From Dyadobacter chenwenxiniae (GTDB taxonomy: Bacteria > Bacteroidota > Bacteroidia > Cytophagales > Spirosomataceae), in NCBI RefSeq assembly GCF_022869785.1, contig NZ_CP094997.1, positions 3,038,001 to 3,102,000 on the forward strand: a stretch of DNA of 64,000 bases, in the 5' to 3' direction. The notes beneath the pieces are model-generated. The model saw only the letters and a list, made by a program, of their open reading frames with translations. It was not told the origin of the DNA and did no database searches. A program made the translations under genes and the position numbers. The stretch's first letter is position 1; every line of letters starts with the position of its first letter. This document shows positions 44,883-54,228 of the stretch, piece by piece.

Positions 44883-45869
44883 TCAGCTTTTTACCGTTCG
44901 CAACAATTGGTCGATCACTTGATCCGTGCTGATGTTTTCGGCTTCGGCGCGGAAATTAATAGCGATTCTATGCCGCAAGACAGGATATGCCAATGTTTGA
45001 ATGTCTTCCGGGATCACCGAAAAGCGTTCGTTCAGGACTGCGCGGGCTTTGGCGCATAATACGAGCGCCTGCCCCGCGCGCGGACCGGCTCCCCAGTCGC
45101 ACCATTCTTTGACAAATTCGGATGGGCTTCCTTCGGGCCTTGTGGCTCTTACTAATCTGTTAATCCATCGAATAAGGTCATCGCTAATGTGCACCTGGCG
45201 CGTTAATTTCTGCAAATCCACGATTTCGGAATCCGTCAAAACCCGCTCAATGTCAGCTTTAAATGATCCCGTTGTGCCTTTCAAAACATCCAGTTCCTCC
45301 TGTTCATTGGGATAATTCAATCTGATATAAAGCAAAAAACGGTCGAGCTGGGCTTCGGGCAAGGGATATGTTCCGGCTTGCTCGATGGGGTTTTGCGTGG
45401 CAATGATCAGGAACGGGTTGGGCAGCTCGTAATTGGTGCCGCCGTAAGTCACGGATTTTTCCTGCATGGCTTCCAGCAAGGCTGCCTGTGTTTTGGGAGG
45501 CGTCCGGTTTATTTCGTCGGCCAAAACGACATTGGCAAAAACAGGGCCGCGGTTGAATTTGAAGAACTTCTTGCCGGTTTCATGGTCTTCTTCCAGAATT
45601 TCGGTTCCCACAATGTCACCGGGCATCAGGTCTGGCGTAAACTGGATCCTTTTAAAGCTCATATGCAGCGCTTCCGACATGGTCTTAACCATCAGTGTTT
45701 TCGCCAAACCAGGCACACCTTCCAGTAAGCAATGTCCCAAAGCAAGCAGCGAAATCAATATCTGATCGATGGCTTCCTGCTGTCCGACAATCACCTTAGC
45801 AATTTCCTTTTTTAGCAGCGGCAGCTTGGCTACAAGTGTTTTATAACGGTTCAATTCCAAATTTTCCAA
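44883..45869 (-). CDS. MoxR family AAA+ ATPase
   Basis: The 328-residue protein has Walker A in GVPGLAKTLM, Walker B in VLADEINRTPP, the MoxR segment ATQNPIEQAGTYPLPEAQLDRF and a C-terminal lid. MoxR proteins act as chaperone-like ATPases with VWA partners. Here the partners are the DUF58 and BatA-like genes downstream. Upstream lie DUF4159 and TldE/TldD, which ties the peptidases to this module. Confidence 0.93.
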   Translation of the reverse strand: MENLELNRYKTLVAKLPLLKKEIAKVIVGQQEAIDQILISLLALGHCLLEGVPGLAKTLMVKTMSEALHMSFKRIQFTPDLMPGDIVGTEILEEDHETGKKFFKFNRGPVFANVVLADEINRTPPKTQAALLEAMQEKSVTYGGTNYELPNPFLIIATQNPIEQAGTYPLPEAQLDRFLLYIRLNYPNEQEELDVLKGTTGSFKADIERVLTDSEIVDLQKLTRQVHISDDLIRWINRLVRATRPEGSPSEFVKEWCDWGAGPRAGQALVLCAKARAVLNERFSVIPEDIQTLAYPVLRHRIAINFRAEAENISTDQVIDQLLRTVKS

Positions 45870-45912
45870 ACCTCAAATAGCATTTTTACATTAAATAAAA
45901 GTCGCCACAGCA

Positions 45913-45956
45913 ACTCATTCACTCATTCACTCATTCAATCATTCAATCATTCGTTC
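45913..45956. repeat. Array of CATTCACT-like 8-base repeats after DUF4159
   Basis: About five units of CATTCACT or CATTCAAT run from 45913 to 45956. The array overlaps the stop codon of the DUF4159 gene (45947) and lies before the MoxR gene. The same unit occurs at 47911-48029 and 51141-51324. Confidence 0.8.
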
Positions 45957-46564
45957 AAAGCGTAAACCACGATATTCACGCCAAAACGCGTATTATCGAC
46001 GGCTAAAAAACGTTTGTTCCGAAAATCGTAATCCCATTCGCAGCCGTAATCTTTGTTGCTATATAAAACCCCGATGCGTCCGTTGACCGTAATCGCTTTG
46101 AGATAGTCATGCACAAGGTCATCGCCCCAGCCATTCAACTCGAAAGAAGTCGTCGGCGGGCCGTCTGCGAATTTGAAAAAACTATGATATAACGGATGGT
46201 TATTAGGGATTTTCTGCAAGGCTCGGGGACCGAATGTCCTTTCCATTTCCTGTTCGAATGACTTGGCAAAAAGTCCGTCGATATCGTGGTTACAATCGTC
46301 TACAAACACGAATCCGCCATTTTGCACATATCGCCGGAAATGGTCCCTTTCCTGCGTGGAAAACTCAACGAGCTTGTGCCCGCTCAGATAGCAGAAAGGG
46401 CTTTTGAAAATTTCATTACTATTCAATTGCACTACTTTTTCCTTCTCGTCAATAGGAATCGTAGTGTATTCAACCAGCGAATGCAACAAATTGGAAGGCA
46501 TTCGCTGGTCGGTGTCCCAGTTTCCGGACGTGTATTGAATTCGTGTAAAGAAAAAAGGCTTCAA
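45947..46564 (-). CDS. DUF4159 domain protein
   Basis: The 205-residue protein matches DUF4159: it starts FFFTRIQYTSGNWDTD and includes HFRRYVQNGGFVFVDDCNHD and a late GWGDDLVHDYLKA. The fold is thought to be glutamine-amidotransferase-like, role unknown. It lacks a signal peptide. Its ATG overlaps the TldE stop by four bases, so its translation is likely coupled to TldE. Confidence 0.85.
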   Translation of the reverse strand: MKPFFFTRIQYTSGNWDTDQRMPSNLLHSLVEYTTIPIDEKEKVVQLNSNEIFKSPFCYLSGHKLVEFSTQERDHFRRYVQNGGFVFVDDCNHDIDGLFAKSFEQEMERTFGPRALQKIPNNHPLYHSFFKFADGPPTTSFELNGWGDDLVHDYLKAITVNGRIGVLYSNKDYGCEWDYDFRNKRFLAVDNTRFGVNIVVYALNE

Positions 46565-47898
46565 ACTGCGTCGGAAAGTGAAGAAAACGTAAACTCTCTG
46601 ATTTTCATGGGCGGAATCATATAATTCCTGTCCGACTCCGTGCTCACAACCCTTTCTGACTTACCCAACGTTTCCAGATTGTTCAGCATGATGACCGGAC
46701 TTTCATTGAAGCGGAAATTTTTGACCGGGTGCTTGATAACGCCGTTTTCAATGTAAAATGTACCGTCGCGCGTGAGTCCTGTGAGCAATAATGTTTGCGG
46801 GTCCACTTCGCGGATGTACCAAAGCTTGGTAACCAAAATCCCCTGTTTCGTGGATTTGATCAATTCCTCCATTGTGGCGGTTCCGCCGTCCATGATCACA
46901 TTGCTGGGAGAAGGAACGGCCTTCACATTGTTCTTTTGTGCCCAATAGCGCGAATAAATCATGTTTTTAACAACACCCTTCTCTATCCAGGTTATTTTAT
47001 CCAAAGGCTGGCCATCACCTGCCCACGGCGAAGCGGGCAGATCGGGGTGTGTTGGATCGGAATAAATGTTGACACGTTCGTCGACAATTTTTTCGCCCAA
47101 TTTCGTCTTTCCACCGGGCTTGCTCAGGAATGAGCGCCCTTCGTCTGCGCTTCTGGCATCGAAATTAAAGTATATGTTTTCCAATAATACCGCTGCCGCC
47201 GTCGGTTCAAGAATGACGGTGTATTTTCCCGGCTCCAATGCTTTTGCCTTCATCGAGCCCATGGCTTTCTGGATCGCAATGGTTGTTGCCGCGGCCGTAT
47301 CCAGCTTATTTACATCACTATAACCTCTGGCGATATAACCCGAGCCTGTGCCATCCGGCGTACGGACGGTGAGCGAGAAGTTGACGCTCGTGCTTGGGTA
47401 ATAAGCAAATAATCCTTTGGAGTTCATCATAGCCGAATAGCCTTTCTGGTTGTCCAGGAAACCGGCTGCCGTCAAGTTTTTCGCCCTTGATAATTCCAAA
47501 CTTTTTGCAACCGCATCGGCACGTTTGTCGGCATTAATGCCTGCCGTTGACTCGAAGAAACCAGTTGATTTCAGATAAGTCTGCGGTTCCAGAATGCTCA
47601 CGTATTCAGGGTTTTCCGGTGCAAGTTGCGCCAGTTCCTCGGATCTTCTGACCACTTTTTCCAACGATTCGTCACTGAATTCATCAATCGTTGCAACCCC
47701 TACTTTTTTTCCAAAAGAAGATTGAACAGATAAATTCTGGTTGATCAGCGATCCGCTTGTAGAAACTTCGTTCCTGGCGTAACGCAGATTGCCCCGCTCC
47801 TCGCCCAGTAAATTAATTTCACATTCATCCGCCTTGGAATAAGCGAGCACTTTTTGCAATAATGCCTTTGCTTCTGATTCAGATAGTATGATTGACAT
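46561..47898 (-). CDS. TldE/PmbA-like peptidase subunit, first pair
   Basis: The 445-residue protein has the TldE pattern: AKALLQKVLAYSKADECEINL at the start, RSADEGRSFLSKPGGKTKLGEKIVDERVNIYSDP in the middle and LLLTGLTRDGTFYIENGVIKHPVKNFRFNESPVIML near the end. It has no HExxxH, as expected for the non-catalytic partner of TldD. In E. coli TldD/TldE cut leader peptides and unfolded peptides. It follows its TldD over a repeat-filled spacer and overlaps DUF4159. Confidence 0.9.
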   Translation of the reverse strand: MSIILSESEAKALLQKVLAYSKADECEINLLGEERGNLRYARNEVSTSGSLINQNLSVQSSFGKKVGVATIDEFSDESLEKVVRRSEELAQLAPENPEYVSILEPQTYLKSTGFFESTAGINADKRADAVAKSLELSRAKNLTAAGFLDNQKGYSAMMNSKGLFAYYPSTSVNFSLTVRTPDGTGSGYIARGYSDVNKLDTAAATTIAIQKAMGSMKAKALEPGKYTVILEPTAAAVLLENIYFNFDARSADEGRSFLSKPGGKTKLGEKIVDERVNIYSDPTHPDLPASPWAGDGQPLDKITWIEKGVVKNMIYSRYWAQKNNVKAVPSPSNVIMDGGTATMEELIKSTKQGILVTKLWYIREVDPQTLLLTGLTRDGTFYIENGVIKHPVKNFRFNESPVIMLNNLETLGKSERVVSTESDRNYMIPPMKIREFTFSSLSDAV

Positions 47899-47910
47899 GT
47901 TTTTAATTTT

Positions 47911-48029
47911 GAATGAGTGAATGATCGAATGAGCGAATGAGTGAATGAATTTTGAATGATCGAAATTAAATGAGTGAATGTCAAACCTATTCAGTCATTC
48001 AGTCATTCAAAATTCAGTCATTCACTCAT
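47911..48029. repeat. Facing arrays of 8-base repeats between TldD and TldE of the first pair
   Basis: GAATGAGT-type units (about 47911-47980) face CATTCAGT-type units (about 47989-48029), so the spacer can fold into a long hairpin around TCAAACC. The right edge is the TldD stop codon. The left edge leads directly into the TldE start. Confidence 0.8.
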
Positions 48030-49666
48030 TAAATCTTCCTAGCCGTATTGATCACATTTACTCCGTTGAAACGCGTTGTTGAGCTTCCGTGTGAAACTGC
48101 GCTGGACTGTGAGGGCTGGCCTTTTCCGTCGAAGAATGATCCGCCCAGACGATAATCCTTTTCATCACAAACCTGCACGCACGAGTTCCAAAACTCCTGT
48201 GTATTAGACTGATACGCCACGTCTTTCAACATTCCGGCAATTTTGCCGTCTTTAATCTCGTAAAATAACTGTCCGCCGAACTGGAAATTATAACGCTGTT
48301 GGTCAATCGAGAATGAACCGTCACCAATGATGTAAATGCCTTTTTTGACGTCCTTAATCATGTCGTTCACGGACAATGGCGTTTTTCCGGCTGCCAGGGA
48401 AACGTTGGGCATTCTTTGAAACTGGACAGACGACCAGCTGTCGGCATAGCAGCAACCGTGTGATTCATTTTCCCCAATAATGTGCGCCTGATCGCGAATG
48501 GCCTGATAATTAACCAAAACACCATCCTTCACCAAGTCCCACTTCTTTGTATTAACCCCTTCATCGTCCCAGCCAACGGCACCGAGCGATCCTTCTTGCA
48601 GCTTATCGGCGATCAGATTCACTTGCTTGCTCCCATACTGGAAGTTTTTGGATTGCCATTTGTCCAATGTCGCAAAAGAAGTTCCTGCAAAATTAGCCTC
48701 ATAACCCAGCACACGGTCCAATTCCAGCGGGTGTCCAACAGACTCGTGAATCGTCAGCCAAAGGTGCGATGGATCCAGAATAAGATCATATTTCCCAGCC
48801 TCAACCGACTTCGCCGTTAACTTTTCTTTGGCTTGTCTGGCTGCGGCTGTGGCATCTTCCAGCATATCGTAACCTTTATTGTAACGCGTAGTCACGCCGG
48901 TGATTTTGTCCGAAGGATTGGCTTGCAGATAATCATAACCCATGCCCATTGGAGCGCTTAATGCATTCCTGGTTTCAAATTTTCCACTTTTTGGGTCAAT
49001 GGCAGTTACATTAAAGATCGGCCAGATGCGGTGCACGTCCTGGTCAATGTATGAGCCGTCTGTGGAAGCAAAATATTTTTGTTCATTCACTAAAAAAAGT
49101 ACGGAATTGACATAATTAGCGCCATTTTTCATAGCCGCATCATTGACAGCCAGCAATAAGTCAACCTTCTCTTTAATAGGCACTTCAAATGCATTTTTCT
49201 TGATCGGCGCTTTCCAGCTTACTTCGCCGAATCCCTTTTGGGGAGCCAATTGAACGGGTTCTTTCATCAATTTAGCATTCGCTTTGGCAATCGCAACTGC
49301 ATCTTCGGCGGCTTTCGCCATCTGGGCTTCGTTATTTACATCCACCACCGCCGCAAATCCCCAGCATCCGTTCGCTATCACACGCACGCCCACCCCATAA
49401 GATTCTGTATTGACGATGTTCTGGACCTTGTCCTCGCGGGTGATCACGAATTGATTGAGATAACGACCGATCCGGACGTCGGCATAAGAAGCGCCTTTGG
49501 ATTTTGCGGCATTCAGCGCGGCGTCGGCCAGTCTCTTTTTGACGGCAACATCGACACCTTTTTCAAGAAATGCCTCGGGAGAAACATTCCTGCCCATTGC
49601 AAAAGCGGGCATCATGAACGCTCCGGTCCCGAGTCCAGCCAGTTGTATAAAGTCTCTGCGTTTCAA
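48029..49666 (-). CDS. TldD-like metallopeptidase with Tat-type signal, first pair
   Basis: With a TTG start at 49664-49666 the protein has 545 residues and begins LKRRDFIQLAGLGTGAFM, a twin-arginine signal that aligns with the start of the paralogue at 52987. The zinc motif is HESVGH in TIHESVGHPLELDRVLGYEANF, and the conserved SHGCCYADSW is present. An ATG at 49756 would add a second hydrophobic segment and is less likely. TldD normally works in the cytosol; the signal suggests export of this copy. About 45 percent or more of positions seem shared with the second TldD by eye. Confidence 0.88.
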   Translation of the reverse strand: MKRRDFIQLAGLGTGAFMMPAFAMGRNVSPEAFLEKGVDVAVKKRLADAALNAAKSKGASYADVRIGRYLNQFVITREDKVQNIVNTESYGVGVRVIANGCWGFAAVVDVNNEAQMAKAAEDAVAIAKANAKLMKEPVQLAPQKGFGEVSWKAPIKKNAFEVPIKEKVDLLLAVNDAAMKNGANYVNSVLFLVNEQKYFASTDGSYIDQDVHRIWPIFNVTAIDPKSGKFETRNALSAPMGMGYDYLQANPSDKITGVTTRYNKGYDMLEDATAAARQAKEKLTAKSVEAGKYDLILDPSHLWLTIHESVGHPLELDRVLGYEANFAGTSFATLDKWQSKNFQYGSKQVNLIADKLQEGSLGAVGWDDEGVNTKKWDLVKDGVLVNYQAIRDQAHIIGENESHGCCYADSWSSVQFQRMPNVSLAAGKTPLSVNDMIKDVKKGIYIIGDGSFSIDQQRYNFQFGGQLFYEIKDGKIAGMLKDVAYQSNTQEFWNSCVQVCDEKDYRLGGSFFDGKGQPSQSSAVSHGSSTTRFNGVNVINTARKI

Positions 49667-49804
49667 AGTATATATGTTTGCTAATAGTGATGAATTTTGG
49701 CCATTGGAAACAAAAAGTGCAAAGCATAAGCTAGCGAAAAGACGCGACAGAATCAATGCACTTTTTACGTAAGGAAATTAAGCTGTTTAAGCGGCAATGA
49801 CCTG

Positions 49805-51121
49805 CTAAACAGCGTCCGAAAGACTGGTAAATGTAAAGTCACGGATTTTCAGCGGAGGCACCAGGTTGCCGCCCGCGCGCACCGGCTTGCCGATTGCTTC
49901 CAAGTTGTTGAGCATGATAACCGGGCTTTCGTTGAACCGGAAATTCTTTACAGGATATTTAATCTGGCCGTTTTCAATGTAGAAAGTTCCGTCCCTGGTA
50001 AGGCCTGTGTAAAGCAAGGTTTGCGGGTCCACGGCACGGATATACCAAAGCCGCGTTACCAAAATGCCCTTTTCTGTTCCTTTGATCAGGTCCGCCAGCG
50101 ATTCGCTCCCACCTTGAAAAATGAAACCCGATGGCGGAGGAATCGCCTTAACGCCTTGCTTTTCTGCCCAAAATCGCGAGTAAGTCATATTTTTGACAAC
50201 GCCCTTTTCAACCCACATTACTTTCTCCTGCGGCCGGCCGTCACCAGCAAATGGGGATCCCGGAATTTCAACATTTTGCGGGTCCGAGTAAATGTTCACG
50301 CGCTCGTCGAAAAGCTTTTCACCCAACCGCGTTCCGCCTCCCTTTTTACCCAAGAAACTTCTGCCTTCATCTGCATTGCGTGCATCCATGCTCCGCATCA
50401 TATTTTGCAAAAGGTCCAGACCCGCGGTCGGTTCAAGGATAACGGTGTATTTACCTGGTTCCAATGCTTTCGCAGTCGATGAGGCTAATGCTTTCTGCAT
50501 CGCAATTTCTGTGGCAGACGCCGTGCTGAGCTTAGAAGCATCATTATAATCTCGTGCGGCGTAGCCCGATCCCTTGGCATCAGCAGTGCGAACGGTAATC
50601 GAAAAGTCAACAGATGTTGCTTTGTTGTAACCAAAAAGGCCTTTGTTGTTTCCCATAGCCGAAAATCCGGCTGTATCTTCCATGTAACCCGCTGCCGTCA
50701 GGTTCTTTTTAATGCAAGGATCAATGCTCTCGAATGCGGCCTTGGCGCGGTAATCTGGATTTATTGCTGCGGTGCTATCAGAAAATGAATTGGTTTCCAA
50801 ATACTGCTGTGCGCCGAGCATAGGCACATATTCCGGATTGTCAGGAGCCAATCTGGCGATTTCCTCTGCCCTCCGGACTGTCTTTTCCAAAGAGGCATCG
50901 TCGAATTCGTTGATCGTGGATGTCCCTGATTTTTTACCAAAAACAGAGGTTACCGAGAGGGACAAATCAGTCGTTTCTCCACTCGTGGAAACTGAGTTTC
51001 TGGCATAACGAATATTCCCTGTCCGGTTACCGCTCAGTCCAACACTAATCTCATCAGCTTTTGAAAAGCCCAAAACCTTATCAATTATTTTCTTCGCTTC
51101 TTCTTTGGATAAAATGGCCAT
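49805..51121 (-). CDS. TldE/PmbA-like peptidase subunit, second pair
   Basis: The 438-residue protein matches the first TldE along its length: EAKKIIDKVLGFSKADEISVGL, ARNADEGRSFLGKKGGGTRLGEKLFDERVNIYSDP and LLYTGLTRDGTFYIENGQIK. It lacks HExxxH. No signal peptide is visible. It is followed by the first pair and preceded by its own TldD. It is part of a tandem duplication of the TldD-TldE unit. Confidence 0.9.
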   Translation of the reverse strand: MAILSKEEAKKIIDKVLGFSKADEISVGLSGNRTGNIRYARNSVSTSGETTDLSLSVTSVFGKKSGTSTINEFDDASLEKTVRRAEEIARLAPDNPEYVPMLGAQQYLETNSFSDSTAAINPDYRAKAAFESIDPCIKKNLTAAGYMEDTAGFSAMGNNKGLFGYNKATSVDFSITVRTADAKGSGYAARDYNDASKLSTASATEIAMQKALASSTAKALEPGKYTVILEPTAGLDLLQNMMRSMDARNADEGRSFLGKKGGGTRLGEKLFDERVNIYSDPQNVEIPGSPFAGDGRPQEKVMWVEKGVVKNMTYSRFWAEKQGVKAIPPPSGFIFQGGSESLADLIKGTEKGILVTRLWYIRAVDPQTLLYTGLTRDGTFYIENGQIKYPVKNFRFNESPVIMLNNLEAIGKPVRAGGNLVPPLKIRDFTFTSLSDAV

Positions 51122-51140
51122 GTGGTTGGGTTTTTAATTT

Positions 51141-51324
51141 TGAATGAGTGAATGAGTGAATGACTAAATGAGCGGGCACCGTTTTGCTGAATGATAGAAT
51201 GACTGAGTAAGTAAATGGTTTAATAGTTGACACAGGTTCCAGACGACGATGGAACAGTAAAAAAATAATTCATTCAGTCATTCAATCATTCAGTCATTCT
51301 CTCATTCACTCATTCACTCATTCA
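51141..51324. repeat. Facing arrays of 8-base repeats between TldD and TldE of the second pair
   Basis: GAATGAGT units (51141-51173) face CATTCAGT/CATTCACT units (51269-51324), with a spacer of about 95 bases. The design copies the spacer of the first pair, although the core differs. Confidence 0.8.
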
Positions 51325-51343
51325 GCGCCACGGCGCCCGCTCA

Positions 51344-52987
51344 TCATATCTTCCGTCCTGTATTGATAACGTTCACGTCGTCAAAACGGGAGGTTGCACT
51401 GCCGTGAGAAACCGCGCTGACCTGTGCTGGCTGCCCTTTTCCGTCGAAAAATGAACCGAATGTGCGGTAATCATCCTTGTCACAAAGTTGAGAGCATGAA
51501 TTCCAGAACTCCTGGGTGTTGGATTGATAAGCGACGTCGTCGAGCATGCCTGTGATCTGTCCGTTTTTGATCTCATAAAAAACCTGACCGCCAAACTGAA
51601 AGTTATAGCGCTGCTGATCAATTGAATACGATCCTCTGCCAATAATATAAATGCCTTTTTCCACGCCTTTGATCATGTCCATCACGCTGCGTTTTTCGGT
51701 GCCGGGTTTCAGGGAAATGTTTGGCATTCGCTGAAACTGAACCGAGTTCCAGTTATCCGCATAACAGCAACCGTGTGATTCTTTTTCACCTATAATCTTC
51801 GCCTGATCGCGGATGGCCTGGTAATTGACCAAAACACCATCCTTAATAATGTCCCACTCTTTGCAAGGAACGCCTTCGTCGTCATAACCCACAGCTCCCA
51901 GAGTATTCGGCTGCGTTTTATCGGCCACAATGTTCACGAGCTTGCTGCCGTATTGGAAGTTTTTAGACTCCCATTTATCCAATGTTGCGAAGCTTGTTCC
52001 TGCATAATTAGCCTCATAACCCAGCACACGGTCCAGTTCGGTCGGGTGACCCACCGACTCATGAATGGTCAGCCCAAGGTGGTTAGGATCTAAAACAAGG
52101 TCATATTTGCCCGGAAGCACTGACTTTGCACCCATCTTTTCCTTCGCCTGCCTGGCCGCTGCGATCGCATCCTCCACCATATCGTAGGAATTGCGGTAAC
52201 CAACCAAACCATTCGGACCAGCAATCTTTTCAGACGCAAGCCCGTCCAGATATTCATAACCCATTCCCATGGGCGAGCTGATGGCATCCCGGGTTTTAAA
52301 TTTGCCAGCTGCTTTATCTGTCACAGTCACCGTGAATGTCGGCCAAATCCGGTGCACGTCCTGGTCTATAAAAGAGCCATCGGATGAAGCGAAATATTTT
52401 TGTTCGTTTACAAAAAACAAGTTGGAAGTCACGAAGCCGGCGCCATTTTTCATTGCCTCGCCATTGACATTCATCAACAGATCTATTTTCTCCTGAATGG
52501 GGATTTCAAATGCATTTTTCTTGATTGGCGTTTTCCATGTTTGGTCGCCAACTCCCTTCTGCTCAGCAAGTACAACTGGCTCTGTCTGAAATTTAGAGTT
52601 TGCTTTTGCAATTTCAACGGCTGTCGCGGCACATTTCGCAATGCCATCTGCCGTCACATCGCTTGTCGCCGAAAATCCCCAGGTCCCGTTTGCAATGACA
52701 CGGATCCCGACACCATAAGATTCCGCATTGACAATGTTCTGAACCTGTTTTTCGCGCGTGAAAAGATATTGCTGCAAATAACGCCCGATCCTGACGTCGG
52801 TGTAAGTAGCGCCTTTGCTCTTAGCTGCATTAAGGGCGATTTCTGCGAATTTTTTCTTGGCAGCAACATCGATCCAGTGTTCGAGCAGATGTGCGGCACT
52901 CACCGGATTTCCTATGACAGGCACAGACGAAAGCAGCATGGCTCCTGCACCCGTTCCCGTCATCTGTATAAAATCTCTTCTATTCAT
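51344..52987 (-). CDS. TldD-like metallopeptidase with Tat-type signal, second pair
   Basis: From the ATG at 52985-52987 the protein has 547 residues. It begins MNRRDFIQMTGTGAGAMLLSS, a twin-arginine signal. The zinc motif is HESVGH in LTIHESVGHPTELDRVLGYEAN, and ESHGCCYADNW is conserved. An ATG at 53017 would add 10 residues before the signal. Two small hairpins lie upstream (53041-53058 and 53063-53078). It is first in the long leftward cluster. Confidence 0.9.
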   Translation of the reverse strand: MNRRDFIQMTGTGAGAMLLSSVPVIGNPVSAAHLLEHWIDVAAKKKFAEIALNAAKSKGATYTDVRIGRYLQQYLFTREKQVQNIVNAESYGVGIRVIANGTWGFSATSDVTADGIAKCAATAVEIAKANSKFQTEPVVLAEQKGVGDQTWKTPIKKNAFEIPIQEKIDLLMNVNGEAMKNGAGFVTSNLFFVNEQKYFASSDGSFIDQDVHRIWPTFTVTVTDKAAGKFKTRDAISSPMGMGYEYLDGLASEKIAGPNGLVGYRNSYDMVEDAIAAARQAKEKMGAKSVLPGKYDLVLDPNHLGLTIHESVGHPTELDRVLGYEANYAGTSFATLDKWESKNFQYGSKLVNIVADKTQPNTLGAVGYDDEGVPCKEWDIIKDGVLVNYQAIRDQAKIIGEKESHGCCYADNWNSVQFQRMPNISLKPGTEKRSVMDMIKGVEKGIYIIGRGSYSIDQQRYNFQFGGQVFYEIKNGQITGMLDDVAYQSNTQEFWNSCSQLCDKDDYRTFGSFFDGKGQPAQVSAVSHGSATSRFDDVNVINTGRKI

Positions 52988-53088
52988 CGAATGTTCAGGA
53001 AGTAATATTGAAATCACAATGTAAAAATTATTTCTAACAAATATTGCTGTGGCAATATTTTTAGCAGACAGTGCTGCTATTCACAAAA

Positions 53089-53121
53089 AATGAGCGTGCC
53101 CCTTACCGGAACACACTCATT
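53089..53121 (-). terminator. Terminator of the receiver gene at 53140
   Basis: AATGAG (53089-53094) and GTG (53096-53098) pair with CTCATT (53116-53121) and CAC (53112-53114). Read leftward a run of six T follows. It separates the receiver from the TldD gene. Confidence 0.65.
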
Positions 53122-53139
53122 TGGCACATTTTAAAAAAT

Positions 53140-53493
53140 TCAAATCAAGTTTGTGGTGATTAGCCTTCTCAAATCTTGTTCATCCCAGGGCTTGGTAATA
53201 AAATTGTGCATGTAACCCTTGACTTCCGCGTGTTTAAATTCAGCACTGTAAGCCTGCCCGGTAAGCAAGACGCGGGTGCTTTCCGGATATTGCTTCGACG
53301 CGATTTTCAGGAATTCCAGGCCCGTCATATCAGGCATTTGCTGGTCGACGAAAATGACATCAATTTGTTTTTCTTCTAAAACTTTCAGGCCTTCATCCGT
53401 TGAGTCTGCAAGATAAATGGTTGCGTCCCTTCTGAACGAAGCTTTAAAGGAGTTGAGATTATTGACCTCATGATCAATGTAAAGTATGCTCAT
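53140..53493 (-). CDS. Single-domain response regulator
   Basis: From the ATG at 53491-53493 the protein has 117 residues. Its first strand is MSILYIDHEVNN and the phosphoacceptor lies in VIFVDQQMPDMTGLEFL. A lysine lies in FITKPWDEQDLRRLI, the pattern of receivers that precede HD-GYP or PAS output in other bacteria. There is no output domain here. It has its own terminator, so it is not part of the Tld cluster. Confidence 0.85.
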   Translation of the reverse strand: MSILYIDHEVNNLNSFKASFRRDATIYLADSTDEGLKVLEEKQIDVIFVDQQMPDMTGLEFLKIASKQYPESTRVLLTGQAYSAEFKHAEVKGYMHNFITKPWDEQDLRRLITTNLI

Positions 53494-53615
53494 AAAATTC
53501 TGATAGTGGGTTACGGTTGCCGCTAAAGTACAACTTTTTACTTTTCTCAAATAGTTTTCTGAACGATACTTTACGCTCCTGCATTTGCAAGCCTTAAAAA
53601 AGGCTCTATTATTCG

Positions 53616-53984
53616 TTACCAGCCACTTACAACCAGGTTATTATCAGACTCGTAATACTCCTGCCATACATCCAGCAAATTGGGATCCCCCTGCCATGCC
53701 GAGCCATCAAAGTTTGTAATCTGATTATTGTCCAAATCCTGTCTGAATATCACATGGTGAATGTTCCCGTCTTTGGTTCTCATGAATGCCTTCACAGCGT
53801 ATTTTCTCACATAAGTGGTTTGCCACTTACGCGGATTGGGCATGGGCTTTGCCACAGGCGTTTCGTTGTGAAAACGATCATAAAAATCGGCTATGGCCGC
53901 CTCGTAATTATAGTCAAAAGGCTGACCAACCTGGAAAAAATTAGACTTAAAAAAGTCCATTAACTGCTCTGGTGTAGGTTTCAT
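53616..53984 (-). CDS. Uncharacterised small soluble protein
   Basis: From the ATG at 53982-53984 the protein has 122 residues (start MKPTPEQLMDFFKSNFF). An earlier ATG at 54041 would add 19 residues. It is mixed alpha/beta and aromatic-rich: FDYNYEAAIADFYDRF, TTYVRKYAVKAFMRTKDGNIHHVIF and DVWQEYYESDNNLVV. No signal peptide or family was recognised. It faces the lipoprotein gene divergently. Confidence 0.6.
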   Translation of the reverse strand: MKPTPEQLMDFFKSNFFQVGQPFDYNYEAAIADFYDRFHNETPVAKPMPNPRKWQTTYVRKYAVKAFMRTKDGNIHHVIFRQDLDNNQITNFDGSAWQGDPNLLDVWQEYYESDNNLVVSGW

Positions 53985-54228
53985 TGCTAATTGTCGTAAA
54001 GCATGCGCCGGAAATTCGGTTGCCAATCTTGTAAGATACACTAATTAACAATGGAAAACTAAATAAGCAGGGCAAACAGGACAATTGTTCTTAACGGCCT
54101 CATTAACCGCAGGATAAATGATTACTAGCCGCTGGGTAAACCAAAACAGCGTTTCGTCCTTTTCGCAAAAATTCACGGCGTTGCTTTCGCCTTATTGCGA
54201 CATCTTTTACGAAAACAGTAATGTTATT

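Noticed and set aside
45913..51324. 8-base repeat arrays considered as CRISPR
   Set aside because: The units are too short and have no unique spacers, and no cas genes lie near.
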